A stretch of 64,000 nt of DNA from Tamaricihabitans halophyticus (GCF_004340875.1 NZ_SLXQ01000016.1:46543-110542); one strand, 5' to 3'. Counted from the stretch's first letter, positions 18,623-28,418 are shown. The notes: generated by a model not told the origin, from the sequence alone. Program-made: numbers and translations.

Positions 18623-20529
18623 GCCGGCGCGAGTAGCTCCTCGGCCGCGTTGCTTGACCGCAGCACGTCCACGACCAGAACAGTCGCCAGCAGATCGTGC
18701 TCCGCGTCCAACGCGGAGCCAGGATTGGTCGGCAGGTTCCCGAGCGAGTCGCCCTCGGACCGGTTGTCCAGACGACCCCGTTCCGTGCCGGGCGCGCGTA
18801 GCGTCGCCGCGGACCAGTTCAGCCATGGCAGGAGCGGTGCGGGTACGCCGTCGACGAGCAGCGTGGCACAGACGTTGTGTACCCCCCACAAGCCGTCGGC
18901 GAGTCGCGTCAGTGCCTGCTCGGTTGCTTCGGGTGGCTGGGCACCGCCTGGCTCGAACGCGGTGAGTTGCTGTTGCGCGAGGCTGGCCGCACGGTACCGA
19001 GCGCTGAGTTCGCGAGAATCCGGCTGCCCGGACGGCCGGTCGGCCACCTGGTCCAGTAGCGCGCTTGTCGCGGCGCGGGCCGACCGCACCCGCTCCGCGA
19101 CACTTGGCGGCCGGACTCCCGGGATCGCGGCAAAGCCGAACAGCAGGCCGATCGCCACGGCCAATGCGATCAGCAGCAAGTACTCGATCAGCAGTTCCCG
19201 CGGGTCCAGCTGCCGCGTCGTCGCGTTCATACCCACGGCCATCAGCACGATGCACCCGTTGAACACGGTCGGCGCGGTGCGCATCACGGAGGCGCCGAGC
19301 AGTACCGCCACCAGCGCGACGGGCAACAGCGCGGATTCGGGTAGCAGCCAGAGCACGAGACCGAGCAGCACCGCGCCACCCACCGAGCCGAGCACCCGCT
19401 GTCGCGCTTTGCTGAGGCTGTCCCGCCAACTCGGCTGCATCACCGCGAAGGTGGTCAGCAGGAACGAGATGGTCAGTGGATCGCCCGGATGCAGGCGGGC
19501 GACCGCCAGGGCAAGGCAGACCCCCAGCGCGCAGCGCACCGCGTGGCGCAGTTGTGCCGAGCGCCAGGACAGCGTGCCGCGCAGCGTCGACCTCAGCAGG
19601 TCCGCGCCCTGGCGTCGGGGTGGTCGCACCCGGCCGGTGGCGCGCTCGGTGCTGGCGGCGTGCACGCGGTCCAATGCGGCCCACAGTTCGGTGAGCAGGT
19701 CGACTGCGCCCGCGGGCATCGGCGGCTGCTCGGCCCGTGCTACCTCGGGGGCCGAACCAGCGGCGGCCGGGGCCCGCACGTGCTCGGCGAGCCGCGCCGC
19801 TTCGGCCGAGGCCGCCCGCAGCGTGGTGCTAACCCGCTTGGCTTCGGTGCTGGTCAGTACACGCGTCTGGGTGCGGAGTAGGCCACGCACCGAGTGATAG
19901 CGCAGGGCCGCGCCGAGCACCTGGCCGGTCCAGCGCGGCGGCCGGTCGCCAAACCACAGACGGCCGGCCCGTTCGATGGCGTCGGTCGGGGCGCCTACTG
20001 GTTGCTCGCCGGCCGGCGCGTCCTGCTCACTGGCGAGCAGATCGGCGATGGCGGTACGGGTTGGCTTGCTCGGATCGCGTGCCCCGGCGAGCAGGCGGAC
20101 CACGATCGCGAGGCCGACCGCGAGCGCCGGCGCTGCGAGTAACTGGCCGATGCTGGCCGCCCCGGTCAACTGGTAGCCGTAACTGAACAGTGCTGCCATG
20201 CCCAGGCCGAGACCGACGGTCACATATCGACTACCGAAGGCGGGCAGCAGCCCGGCACCGAAGATGATCACAGTGAGCAGCGCGATCGCGCCAACCACGG
20301 TGATCTCGGCAAGCAGCCGGGGTGCGGTGGCGGCCAGGATCAGCGTCGGGCCGAACCGGGCGAGCAGGCGCAGATCAGCATGTAGCGATCCACCGAACGC
20401 CGCCAGCATGCAGAACATCGCGCACAACGCCGCGAGTACGGCCGCGTTACCGAGGCCGAGTAGCACTCCGAGCCCGCTGATCCCGCCGATGACCACGATG
20501 AGCAGGACTGGTGTCAGCAGTGCTTTCAT
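18610..20529 (-). CDS. FUSC-family integral membrane protein (aromatic acid exporter-like)
   Basis: About 639 residues from ATG 20529, starting MKALLTPVLLI; an upstream extension to 20619 is possible but reads as non-hydrophobic leader. Two hydrophobic blocks, about residues 3-150 and 350-475, are separated and followed by long soluble parts, the usual FUSC layout. The FUSC core is recognisable in the second block as FAVMQPSWRDSLSKARQRVLGSVGGAV. Relatives include YccS and the p-hydroxybenzoate efflux protein AaeB; the substrate here is unknown. It is divergent from ileS and converges on the small membrane protein gene. Confidence 0.75.
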   Translation of the reverse strand: MKALLTPVLLIVVIGGISGLGVLLGLGNAAVLAALCAMFCMLAAFGGSLHADLRLLARFGPTLILAATAPRLLAEITVVGAIALLTVIIFGAGLLPAFGSRYVTVGLGLGMAALFSYGYQLTGAASIGQLLAAPALAVGLAIVVRLLAGARDPSKPTRTAIADLLASEQDAPAGEQPVGAPTDAIERAGRLWFGDRPPRWTGQVLGAALRYHSVRGLLRTQTRVLTSTEAKRVSTTLRAASAEAARLAEHVRAPAAAGSAPEVARAEQPPMPAGAVDLLTELWAALDRVHAASTERATGRVRPPRRQGADLLRSTLRGTLSWRSAQLRHAVRCALGVCLALAVARLHPGDPLTISFLLTTFAVMQPSWRDSLSKARQRVLGSVGGAVLLGLVLWLLPESALLPVALVAVLLGASVMRTAPTVFNGCIVLMAVGMNATTRQLDPRELLIEYLLLIALAVAIGLLFGFAAIPGVRPPSVAERVRSARAATSALLDQVADRPSGQPDSRELSARYRAASLAQQQLTAFEPGGAQPPEATEQALTRLADGLWGVHNVCATLLVDGVPAPLLPWLNWSAATLRAPGTERGRLDNRSEGDSLGNLPTNPGSALDAEHDLLATVLVVDVLRSSNAAEELLAPAQDS

Positions 20530-20569
20530 GACCGCGCCCACGTCGACATGACGGTCAATGTAAACGCGG

Positions 20570-20599
20570 TTGAGCCGGCCCGCTAACCTGGAGTGATAC
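20570..20599 (+). promoter_or_regulatory. candidate promoter of the ileS leader
   Basis: TTGAGC (20570-20575) and TGATAC (20594-20599) are 18 bp apart. They would start transcription near 20606, just ahead of the T-box leader. Assignment is by box match only. Confidence 0.4.
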
Positions 20600-20840
20600 G
20601 GCGTTGATCCGGCGATCACCGGGAAGCCTCCGGAAGAACGGGCACGTTGCGAGCGGCCTCAGTAGAACCGGACGGGTACGGCCCGTCACAGCCGAACGAA
20701 GAGGCGCTGTCGTGAACGCGCGACAGGCAAGCGGGGTGGTACCGCGGTATCCCGCCAGCTGCCAGGCGAAGCAACGCCGGGCAGCCGGTGGTGTGTCGTC
20801 CCCGTGTGGGTCTTCCGGCCCGTGCGAGTGACGAGGTAAC
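20600..20840 (+). promoter_or_regulatory. T-box riboswitch (isoleucine) in the ileS leader
   Basis: The leader carries the T-box core AAGCGGGGTGGTACCGCGG at 20729-20747, with the TGGT that pairs with the uncharged tRNA acceptor end. Upstream are CGATCACCGG, with an ATC isoleucine specifier at 20615-20617, and the AGTAGAACCGGACGGG block (about 20660-20680). This matches the short Stem I leaders of actinomycete ileS genes, which control translation by exposing or masking the ribosome site. Here that site is GAGGAG at 20844-20849, 8 nt before ATG 20858. Uncharged tRNA-Ile is expected to raise IleS synthesis. Confidence 0.9.
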
Positions 20841-20857
20841 CGCGAGGAGCACCAACG

Positions 20858-23800
20858 ATGGCCTATCCCAAGGCAGTGCACGGCAACGGCACCGGCGAGG
20901 TGCCGGCACAGCCGTCGTTTCCCGAGCTGGAATCGGCGGTGTTCGACTACTGGGACGCGGACGGCACTTTCGCGGCCAGCGTCGAGGCGCGCCCGGCCGG
21001 TGAGCACGGCGCGAACGAGTTCGTCTTCTACGACGGGCCGCCCTTCGCCAACGGCTTGCCACATTACGGGCATCTGCTGACCGGCTACGTGAAGGACATC
21101 GTGCCGCGCTACCAGACGATGCGCGGCAAGCGGGTGGAGCGCCGGTTCGGGTGGGACTGCCACGGCCTGCCGGCCGAGGTGGAAACCGAACGCCAGCTGG
21201 GCATCGCGCACAAGAACGATATCGAGGCGATGGGCATCGAGAAGTTCAACGATGCCTGCCGGTCCTCGGTACTGCGCTACACCGGGGAATGGCGCGACTA
21301 CGTGACCCGCCAGGCGCGCTGGGTCGATTTCGACAACGACTACAAGACACTCGACCTGCCCTACATGGAAAGCGTCATGTGGGCATTCAAGTCGTTGTGG
21401 GACAAGGGATTGATTTACGAGGGATTCCGCGTCCTCTGGTACTGCTGGCGATGCGAGACCCCGCTGTCGAACACCGAAACGCGGATGGACGACGTATACC
21501 GGGACCGGCAGGACCCGGCGGTCACCGTCGGCCTTCGACTGTCCGCTTCGGACCCAGCACTGGACGGCGCGCTCGCTCTGGTGTGGACGACCACCCCGTG
21601 GACGTTGCCGGCGAACCTGGCCGCCGCGGTGCATCCGGCGGTGGACTACGCGCTGGTCCGCGTGAATGGGGAGCGCTACCTGCTTGCCGAGGCACGCGTC
21701 GCCGCCTACGCGCGGGAGCTGGGCGAGGACCCCGAGATCATCGCTCGCTACCGGGGAGATCAGCTACTCGGCCTGCGCTACCAGCCACCGTTCGACTTCT
21801 TCCTCGGCCAGGACAACGCGCACCAGATGCTCTCCGCCGACTATGTCACCACCGACGACGGCACCGGCATCGTGCATATCGCACCGGCCTACGGTGAAGA
21901 GGACAAAGTGGTCACCGACGCGGCCGGTATCGACCCGGTCACTCCGGTGCTCGCCAACGGGCAGTTCGGCGCGGAGGTTCCGCCGTACGCGGGGATGCTG
22001 ATCTTCGAGGCGAACCCGGTGATCATCCGGGACCTGAAGGCGAGCGGGCTGCTGCTGCGGCACGAGACCTACGATCACCCGTACCCGCACTGCTGGCGGT
22101 GCGACAACCCGCTGATCCAGCGGGCGGTCTCCAGCTGGTTCGTCGCTGTCACGAAGTTTCGTGACCGGATGGTCGAGCTGAACAAGCAGATCAACTGGGT
22201 GCCCGAGCACATCCGGGACGGCCAGATGGGTAAATGGCTGGAAAACGCCAGGGACTGGTCGATCTCCCGGAACCGGTACTGGGGTTCGCCAATCCCCGTG
22301 TGGATATCGGATGACCCGGCCTATCCGCGGACCGATGTATACGGTTCGCTGGATGAGCTGGCGCGGGACTTCGGGGTGCGCCCGGCCGATCTGCACCGGC
22401 CGCATGTGGACGAGCTGACCCGGCCGAATCCGGATGACCCGACCGGTAAGTCCGCCATGCGTCGAGTGCCCGAGGTGCTCGACTGCTGGTTCGAGTCCGG
22501 GTCGATGCCGTTCGCGCAAGTGCACTATCCCTTTGAGAACGCCGAGTGGTTCGAACACCACTATCCCGGCGATTTCATCGTGGAGTACACCGCGCAGACC
22601 CGCGGCTGGTTCTACACCCTGCATGTGCTCGCCACCGCGCTGTTCGACCGGCCGGCTTTCCGGAACTGCGTGGCGCACGGCATCGTGCTGGGCAACGACG
22701 GCTACAAGATGTCCAAGTCGCGGAACAACTATCCGGACGTGAACGAGGTGTTCGCGCGGGATGGTTCGGACGCGATGCGGTGGTTCTTGATGGCCAGCCC
22801 CATCCTGCGCGGCGGCGACCTGGTGGTGACCGACCGAGGTATCAGGGACGCGGTTCGGCAAGCCGTGTTGCCGCTGTGGAACTCCTGGTACTTCCTCGCG
22901 CTCTACGCGAACGCCGAGGGCATCGAGGGACGCTGGCGTACCGACAGCCAGCACGTGCTGGACAGGTACGTGTTGGCCAAGACGCACGAACTGGTGACCG
23001 ATGTCAGCGCCGCGATGGACGGTTATGCCATCGCGGACGCCTGCACCACGGTGCGCGAGTTCCTCGAGGTGCTGACGAACTGGTATGTCCGCCGCTCCCG
23101 GGAACGGTTCTGGGCAGGAGACCGGGATGCCATCGACACACTGCATACCGTGCTCGAGGTGACCTGCAGGGTGGTCGCTCCACTGCTCCCGCTGACCTCG
23201 GAGCAGGTGTGGCGCGGGCTGACCGGGCAACGCTCGGTGCACCTCACGGACTGGCCGAGTGCGGTCGACGAGCTCCCCTCGGATGCCGCGTTGGTCGCCG
23301 CGATGGACGGCGTGCGCACCGTGTGCTCAGCAGCGCTGTCGCTACGCAAAGCCAACAAGCTGCGGGTGCGGTTGCCGCTGGCCAGGCTGCTGGTCGCGGC
23401 CCCGAACAGCGCGGACCTGGAACCGTTCGTGGCGCTGATCGCCGACGAGGTCAACGTCAAACAGGTCGAGTTGACCGCGGATGTGGCCGCGCACGGCCGG
23501 TTCGAGCTCGTGGTCAATGCGAGGGCCGCCGGCCCCCGCCTGGGTGGTGCGGTCCAGCAGGTGATCAAGGCGGTCAAGGCGGGCGAATGGTCGTGGACGG
23601 CCGACGGCGACGTAGCCGCGGCTGGGGTGGAGCTGCGCGAAGGGGAATACGAGCAGCGGCTGGTGGCCACCGACCCCGGTGCGGCCGCGGCCTTGCCTGG
23701 CGGGCAGGGCCTGGTCGTCCTGGGCACCGAGGTGACCGAGGAACTCGCCGCCGAGGGAGTGGCGCGCGACCTGGTGCGGGTGGTGCAGCAGGCACGGCGG

Positions 23801-24010
23801 GCGGCCGAACTGGCGGTCTCCGATCGGATCACCGTCACGGTGCAGGCCGCCGAGGACGTGTGCTCGGCGGCACGGGCGCACCAGGATTTCCTCGCTGGGG
23901 AAACGCTGGCAGACGAGGTGCGCTATGCCGACGTCAGCGATGGTTTCACTGGTTCCGTTGGGGATGGGGAAGCGGTCTCGGTGCGGGTCGTCCGCGTCGC
24001 TGAGTCCTGA
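20858..24010 (+). CDS. ileS: isoleucyl-tRNA synthetase
   Basis: Class I synthetase charging tRNA-Ile. The 1050-residue length, HYGH at 69-72 within [15 protein letters not shown], and KMSKS at 617-621 mark the long, eukaryote-like type 2 IleS common in actinomycetes. In general that type is less sensitive to mupirocin than the ~930-residue bacterial type. Editing-domain stretches such as [14 protein letters not shown] and the [17 protein letters not shown] block are clear. Expression is controlled by the T-box leader before it. A strong hairpin follows the stop. Confidence 0.97.
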   Translation: MAYPKAVHGNGTGEVPAQPSFPELESAVFDYWDADGTFAASVEARPAGEHGANEFVFYDGPPFANGLPHYGHLLTGYVKDIVPRYQTMRGKRVERRFGWDCHGLPAEVETERQLGIAHKNDIEAMGIEKFNDACRSSVLRYTGEWRDYVTRQARWVDFDNDYKTLDLPYMESVMWAFKSLWDKGLIYEGFRVLWYCWRCETPLSNTETRMDDVYRDRQDPAVTVGLRLSASDPALDGALALVWTTTPWTLPANLAAAVHPAVDYALVRVNGERYLLAEARVAAYARELGEDPEIIARYRGDQLLGLRYQPPFDFFLGQDNAHQMLSADYVTTDDGTGIVHIAPAYGEEDKVVTDAAGIDPVTPVLANGQFGAEVPPYAGMLIFEANPVIIRDLKASGLLLRHETYDHPYPHCWRCDNPLIQRAVSSWFVAVTKFRDRMVELNKQINWVPEHIRDGQMGKWLENARDWSISRNRYWGSPIPVWISDDPAYPRTDVYGSLDELARDFGVRPADLHRPHVDELTRPNPDDPTGKSAMRRVPEVLDCWFESGSMPFAQVHYPFENAEWFEHHYPGDFIVEYTAQTRGWFYTLHVLATALFDRPAFRNCVAHGIVLGNDGYKMSKSRNNYPDVNEVFARDGSDAMRWFLMASPILRGGDLVVTDRGIRDAVRQAVLPLWNSWYFLALYANAEGIEGRWRTDSQHVLDRYVLAKTHELVTDVSAAMDGYAIADACTTVREFLEVLTNWYVRRSRERFWAGDRDAIDTLHTVLEVTCRVVAPLLPLTSEQVWRGLTGQRSVHLTDWPSAVDELPSDAALVAAMDGVRTVCSAALSLRKANKLRVRLPLARLLVAAPNSADLEPFVALIADEVNVKQVELTADVAAHGRFELVVNARAAGPRLGGAVQQVIKAVKAGEWSWTADGDVAAAGVELREGEYEQRLVATDPGAAAALPGGQGLVVLGTEVTEELAAEGVARDLVRVVQQARRAAELAVSDRITVTVQAAEDVCSAARAHQDFLAGETLADEVRYADVSDGFTGSVGDGEAVSVRVVRVAES

Positions 24011-24015
24011 GCAAC

Positions 24016-24046
24016 GGGTGCGGCCGGACATGGTCCGGTCGCACCC
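24016..24046 (+). terminator. terminator hairpin after ileS
   Basis: GGGTGCGGCCGGAC and GTCCGGTCGCACCC form a 14-bp stem (one G-T pair) with a three-base loop, 6 bp after the ileS stop. No T-run follows. Confidence 0.7.
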
Positions 24047-24055
24047 ACTCGGTGA

Positions 24056-24084
24056 AGATGAAAAAATCCTCATGCTGTACTCAC
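24056..24084 (+). promoter_or_regulatory. candidate response-regulator operator, copy 1
   Basis: AGATGAAA-N4-CCTCAT-N6-CTCAC. The two CTCAY units are 11 bp apart, as expected for a tandem OmpR-type regulator. The same element recurs at 26756-26784, and both copies begin exactly 63 bp before a start codon. Its place ahead of the operon that encodes an OmpR-family regulator suggests autoregulation. Inferred from sequence identity only. Confidence 0.55.
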
Positions 24085-24118
24085 CTCATTCACGGCATGC
24101 GTCAGGGACGGTGGAGCC

Positions 24119-24406
24119 ATGAGTCGCGCACCCCGTGCCGCCGCGCTCGCGGCGGTGATCGCCCTGCCTGTCGGCGCGGGCTTGGGTGCATACCTGTTCA
24201 TGTCGACACCGGATCCACCGACGGCCCCGCCGATGGTGCGGATCGGCTCGGCCGATCCGTCCGTGACTGGTGGGCCCGCCGAACCGACCACGACCACCGA
24301 AACCACGAAGCCCCCGCCGAAAAGGACCCCGCTGCCACCGCCGCCACCAGTGGATGACGACGATGACGATGATGACGACGACGATGACGACGATGACGAC
24401 GACTGA
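24119..24406 (+). CDS. small exported or membrane-anchored protein ending in 17 aspartates
   Basis: Not a family I can name. The 95 residues start with a short basic N-terminus and a hydrophobic segment (about 8-28), either a signal peptide or an anchor. A Pro/Thr-rich region follows (30-77), and then residues 79-95 are all Asp. The tail is coded by mixed GAT and GAC codons, so it is not simple triplet slippage. It is the first gene before a sensor kinase and response regulator. Binding of divalent cations outside the membrane and presentation to the kinase would fit, but that is inference. Confidence 0.7.
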   Translation: MSRAPRAAALAAVIALPVGAGLGAYLFMSTPDPPTAPPMVRIGSADPSVTGGPAEPTTTTETTKPPPKRTPLPPPPPVDDDDDDDDDDDDDDDDD

Positions 24407-24451
24407 GCCGGGCTCGGCTGTCGCATCGCCGTATGGGGCGCTAGTGGAATT

Positions 24452-26059
24452 GTGGGCGGGCCGTTGAGCCAAACTGGGCCATTGGGTCAAATTGGGCCCC
24501 CGCCGCCGACCCGTCCGTTATCCCTCGGCGGACCGCCATCGGACAGGCGTACCCAGCCGATGGCGACGGCCGCCCGGCTACGGCGTGATCCGGGAAAACT
24601 GGGTGGCAGCCGGGTACCCGCGCGGCTGCAGATCGTCGGCTGGTTCGTGCTCGTGATGGCGGTCGGCCTGATCAGTGTGGTGTTGCTGCTGCGGCATTCG
24701 CTGGTCAGCGAGATCGAGGAACGGGCCAATCGCGCGCTGGAACAAGATGCTGAGGAGTTCCGGAGCTTCGCCGCCGCCGGACACGACCCGACGACCGGGC
24801 AACAGATCAACGATCCGCAGCTGTTGATGCAGCAACACCTGCGGAGTCAGTACACCGATTCCGCCGAACTGCTCCTCGCCGTTACCCGAACACGAGACGG
24901 TCTGGACATCCAGGAACAGGGCAACGAATCGGTCCGCCGCGTACCGCTTGGCCAGCAGCGGCTGCGTCCGGTCGTTGAGGGTGCCGCGAACTCCGGAACC
25001 CTGGAGACCGCGCGCGGCGAGATGCGCTGGATCAAGGTGAACGTGCTGCCCGCGAACAGTGCCGCGCAAGAGCCGCAAGCATGGTTCGTGGCCGGCTATT
25101 TCCTTGACGCCGCGCAGGAATCCGCGGAGAGCACGGTACGCACGCTGTTGATTGCCAGCGGGTTCGCGCTGCTGTTGGGGGCCGGCGTGTCCTGGGTCGT
25201 CGCGGGGCAGATCCTCGCGCCGGTCCGCACCGTGCGCCAAGCGGCGGCCGCGCTCACCGAACATGACCTGACGCACCGGATTCCCGTGCAGGGGCGCGAT
25301 GACATCGCCGCGCTGGCGCAACAGTTCAACGCGATGCTGGACCGGCTGGAAAGCGCGTTTCGTAACCGCCAGCAGTTCCTCGACGACGCTGGCCATGAAC
25401 TGCGCACGCCCATCACCATCGTGCGTGGCCATCTCGAGGTGATGGGCTTCAGTTCGGCCGGTTCGCCGGATTCGGCCGAAGCGGCCGAGCGCGCCGAGGT
25501 GATCCGGCTGTGTACCGATGAGCTGGATCGGATGGCCCGGATCGTCGAGGACCTGTTGCTGCTCGCCAAGGCGGAGCAGCCCGACTTCGTGACGCCCGTT
25601 GATACCTCCGTTCCCGAACTCACCAGCGATATCGATGCCAAGGTGCGGGCGATCGCGCCGCGCAAGTGGACACTGGAGCGGATCGGCGAGGGCAACGCCT
25701 GGCTTGATCCGCAGCGGGTGACCCAAGCGGTGCTGCAGCTCGCGCAGAACGCGGTCCAGCACACCAGCGATGGCGACGAGATCCGGATCGGTTCGACGAT
25801 CTACCGCGGAGTGGTGTCCTTCTGGGTCACCGACACCGGGCCGGGTGTGCGCCAGGAAGACGCCGAGCGCATCTTCCAGCGGTTCGCGCGAGCCCCTGGC
25901 AGCGCGCGGCAAAGCGAGGGTGCCGGGTTGGGGCTGTCCATTGTCAAAGCGATCGTCGACGCGCACCACGGGCGGGTACGCCTGGTTTCCCAGCCGGGCA
26001 ACGGCGCGACGTTCGGTATGGAGTTGCCGGCACGGCCGGATATCGAGTTGGGAGGGTAA
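24452..26059 (+). CDS. membrane sensor histidine kinase
   Basis: Two-component sensor paired with the regulator that follows by 2 bp. From GTG 24452 the protein has 535 residues; ATG 24560 (residue 37) is an alternative start that removes a Pro/Gly-rich leader. Membrane helices lie at about 60-80 and 232-251, enclosing an extracytoplasmic sensor domain of ~150 residues. A HAMP domain (about 250-302) follows, then the H-box FLDDAGHELRTPITI with His315, and the ATPase domain with QNAVQHTS, DTGPGV and GAGLGLSIVKAI. The signal sensed is unknown; the upstream acidic protein is a candidate partner. Confidence 0.88.
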   Translation: MGGPLSQTGPLGQIGPPPPTRPLSLGGPPSDRRTQPMATAARLRRDPGKLGGSRVPARLQIVGWFVLVMAVGLISVVLLLRHSLVSEIEERANRALEQDAEEFRSFAAAGHDPTTGQQINDPQLLMQQHLRSQYTDSAELLLAVTRTRDGLDIQEQGNESVRRVPLGQQRLRPVVEGAANSGTLETARGEMRWIKVNVLPANSAAQEPQAWFVAGYFLDAAQESAESTVRTLLIASGFALLLGAGVSWVVAGQILAPVRTVRQAAAALTEHDLTHRIPVQGRDDIAALAQQFNAMLDRLESAFRNRQQFLDDAGHELRTPITIVRGHLEVMGFSSAGSPDSAEAAERAEVIRLCTDELDRMARIVEDLLLLAKAEQPDFVTPVDTSVPELTSDIDAKVRAIAPRKWTLERIGEGNAWLDPQRVTQAVLQLAQNAVQHTSDGDEIRIGSTIYRGVVSFWVTDTGPGVRQEDAERIFQRFARAPGSARQSEGAGLGLSIVKAIVDAHHGRVRLVSQPGNGATFGMELPARPDIELGG

Positions 26060-26061
26060 GC

Positions 26062-26724
26062 GTGCCCCGGATCTTGATCGCCGAGGACGAACAGCGAATA
26101 GCATCCTTTGTGGACAAGGGACTGCGGGCGAACGGGTTCACCACGGTGATCGTCGCGGATGGCAACGCAGCACTGGCCAGTGCCGTCGCGGAACCGTTCG
26201 ACCTGGTCGTGCTCGACCTCGGGCTGCCAGGTAGGGACGGATTCGACGTGCTGCGCGCCATGCGCCAGTCCAATGTGCACACGCCGGTGATCATTCTGAC
26301 CGCGCGGGACGCGGTCGGCGATACCGTGGCTGGCCTGGAGGGCGGCGCCGACGACTACATGACCAAGCCGTTCCGGTTCGAGGAGCTGCTCGCCAGGGTG
26401 CGGCTGCGGCTGCGCTCGCCGGAACGGCCGAGCGAGGTCACCGTGCTACGGCACGCGGATCTCTCGCTCGATCTGCGCACCAGGAAGGCGCAGACGGAGC
26501 ACGACACCATCGATCTGACCGCGCGGGAGTTCGCGCTGCTCGAGTTGTTCCTGCGGCACCCTGGGCAGGTGCTGTCCAGAGAGCAGATCCTCTCCCACGT
26601 CTGGGGCTACGACTTCGACCCTGGCTCCAATGTGGTCGACGTGTACGTGCGCACGCTGCGACGCAAGATCGGTGACGGCTACATCCAGACGGCACGTGGA
26701 ATGGGCTACCGGCTCGGCGGCTGA
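26062..26724 (+). CDS. OmpR/PhoB-family response regulator
   Basis: Receiver plus winged-helix DNA-binding protein of 220 residues. The acidic pocket is AEDE, the phosphoacceptor is Asp52 in VVLDLGLPG, and Lys102 sits in MTKPF. The effector domain from about 130 shows LTAREFALLELFLRHPGQVLSRE and the C-terminal ARGMGYRLGG. GTG 26062 lies 2 bp after the kinase stop, so the two are coupled. The repeated element at 24056 and 26756 is the likely binding site, pointing to control of its own operon and of the downstream carrier gene. Confidence 0.92.
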   Translation: MPRILIAEDEQRIASFVDKGLRANGFTTVIVADGNAALASAVAEPFDLVVLDLGLPGRDGFDVLRAMRQSNVHTPVIILTARDAVGDTVAGLEGGADDYMTKPFRFEELLARVRLRLRSPERPSEVTVLRHADLSLDLRTRKAQTEHDTIDLTAREFALLELFLRHPGQVLSREQILSHVWGYDFDPGSNVVDVYVRTLRRKIGDGYIQTARGMGYRLGG

Positions 26725-26748
26725 GCCCCGCTAGCGGTGGGCACGGGC

Positions 26749-26782
26749 GAGGCGTAGATGAAAGCGCCCTCATCTTCGCCTC
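26749..26782 (+). terminator. 13-bp inverted repeat after the two-component genes
   Basis: GAGGCGTAGATGA and TCATCTTCGCCTC pair with one mismatch around an eight-base loop, 25 bp after the regulator stop. It can terminate the two-component transcript. It also contains most of operator copy 2, so the two functions may overlap. Confidence 0.5.
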
Positions 26783-26784
26783 AC
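26756..26784 (+). promoter_or_regulatory. candidate response-regulator operator, copy 2
   Basis: AGATGAAA-N4-CCTCAT-N6-CTCAC, identical to copy 1 at every fixed position and also starting 63 bp before the next start codon (ATG 26819). It suggests that the response regulator controls the SLC13-type carrier and probably the glycerate kinase behind it. Confidence 0.55.
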
Positions 26785-26818
26785 GGTCGGCTCAGGCTGG
26801 CTTGGCAAGGTTCTTGGT

Positions 26819-28393
26819 ATGCCCGCCAAAACCGAGCCCGTCACCAGGCCGCTGGCCTGGCAGCCGAATCGTGCGCAGTGCGAGCAGCCGACCACCGAGC
26901 TGCCCGCGCAGGGCCAGCTCACCAGGTATGCCACCGCGCCGCGGCCGAGGGTGCCGCAACCCGAACCGCAGCGGAAGATCCCGCGCGCGGCGATTGGCCT
27001 GACGGTCGCGGTGCTGGCACTGATCACGCTTGCGTTGTTGTTGCCGGGAGCAGACAGCGGGCTGCCTGGCGCCGGGCGGATCACGCTGGTGGTGTTCGCC
27101 GCCGCGGTACTCGCCTGGATGTTCAGCCCACTCGACGACACCTACATCGGGTTGTGCGCGGTGTTCGCACTGGTCGCCACCGGCGTGCTCAGTGCCGATG
27201 AGCTCTTCGGCGCGCTCGGCGGGGAAACGATCTGGCTGCTGATCGCCGCGTTCGTCCTCGCCGCGGGACTGTCCAGCACCGGGTTGCCCACCAGGGTCGC
27301 GGTGCTGCTGATCGCGCGGGCACGCAGCGTGCGCGGGCTGGCACACCTGATCACCGCGGCGTTGGTGCTCACCGCGTTCGCCGTGCCGGCGACGTCCGGG
27401 CGGGCGGCGCTGGCGCTTCCGGTGTTCCTCGGCCTGGCGAAGGCACTGCGCGACCGGGAGAAGGTCGTGCGGGCGCTGGCCGTGCTGTTTCCCGCGGTGA
27501 TCCTGCTTTCCGCGGTGGCCACCGTGGTCGGCGCGGGAGCCCACCTGATCACCAGCCAGATCCTGGCAAACACCGTTGGTACCGGTATCGGTTACGGGCA
27601 ATGGTTGCTGCTCGGCGCGCCGTTCGCGATCGTCAGCTCGCATCTCGCCGCGGAGCTGGTGCTACTGCTGATGGTGCCGCGTGCGCAGCGGCGGCTCCGG
27701 CTGACCCTGTCCGCGGAACAGCTCGCCACCGAGGCGGGTACCGCCGTGCGGGGCCCGCTCACCAGCGCGCAGCGTCGCGCGTCCGGCATCCTCGCGATCG
27801 TCGTCGGGTTGTGGTGTACCGAGTTCCTGCACGGTATGTCACCGGCGCTGATCGCGCTGTTCGGCGGATTGCTGATCACCGCGCCGAAGTTGGGCACGGT
27901 GGGTATGTCCGGCGCGCTTGGCTCGATCCCGTGGTCGCTGCTGCTGTTCATGGCATCGACCGCGGTGCTCGGTGGTGCCCTGGCCAGTTCCGGGGCAGCC
28001 GGGTGGTTGACGGCAACGGTGTTTGGCACCGGCGGCGGCTCGCCCGTGCCGTTCCTGCTCGGCGTGATCGTAGTCAGCGCCGCGGCACATCTGGTGTTGC
28101 AGTCGCGGTCCGCGCGTTCCTCGGTACTCGTTCCACTGCTGGTGCCGCTCGCCGTATCAGCCGGCCTGAACCCGATCGCCATCGCGTTCGCGTCCACGGT
28201 GGCCGCTGGGTTCTGCCATACGCTGCCGTCCTCGGCGAAACCGGTCGCGATGTTCGGTGCGGTCACTGAGGTGCCCACCTACCGCCGCACGGATCTGCTG
28301 CGGTTCTCCGCCATCGCCGGTCCGCTGCTGGTGCTGCTCGTTCTTGGCTTCGCGTTGTATGTCTGGCCGCTGCTCGGTCTGAGCCTGCGCTGA
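26819..28393 (+). CDS. SLC13/DASS-type anion transporter
   Basis: Polytopic membrane protein of 524 residues with a ~55-residue polar N-terminus and about twelve hydrophobic segments. Family-like features are two related halves, each with a hairpin region: GGETIWLLIAAFVLAAGLSSTGL in the first and SIPWSLLLFMASTAVLGGAL in the second. The SGRAALALPVF and HTLPSSAKPVAMFG loops also fit. DASS carriers import sulfate, phosphate or di- and tricarboxylates with Na+ or H+. Glycerate kinase starts 25 bp downstream, so a small organic acid such as glycerate is a reasonable but unproven substrate. Confidence 0.75.
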   Translation: MPAKTEPVTRPLAWQPNRAQCEQPTTELPAQGQLTRYATAPRPRVPQPEPQRKIPRAAIGLTVAVLALITLALLLPGADSGLPGAGRITLVVFAAAVLAWMFSPLDDTYIGLCAVFALVATGVLSADELFGALGGETIWLLIAAFVLAAGLSSTGLPTRVAVLLIARARSVRGLAHLITAALVLTAFAVPATSGRAALALPVFLGLAKALRDREKVVRALAVLFPAVILLSAVATVVGAGAHLITSQILANTVGTGIGYGQWLLLGAPFAIVSSHLAAELVLLLMVPRAQRRLRLTLSAEQLATEAGTAVRGPLTSAQRRASGILAIVVGLWCTEFLHGMSPALIALFGGLLITAPKLGTVGMSGALGSIPWSLLLFMASTAVLGGALASSGAAGWLTATVFGTGGGSPVPFLLGVIVVSAAAHLVLQSRSARSSVLVPLLVPLAVSAGLNPIAIAFASTVAAGFCHTLPSSAKPVAMFGAVTEVPTYRRTDLLRFSAIAGPLLVLLVLGFALYVWPLLGLSLR

Positions 28394-28418
28394 GATTCTG
28401 TCCACTATGGAGGTCACA

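Noticed and set aside
24353..24403. GAY repeat tract as a simple microsatellite or CRISPR-like repeat
   Set aside because: It is an in-frame Asp17 tail with irregular GAT/GAC order and no spacers.
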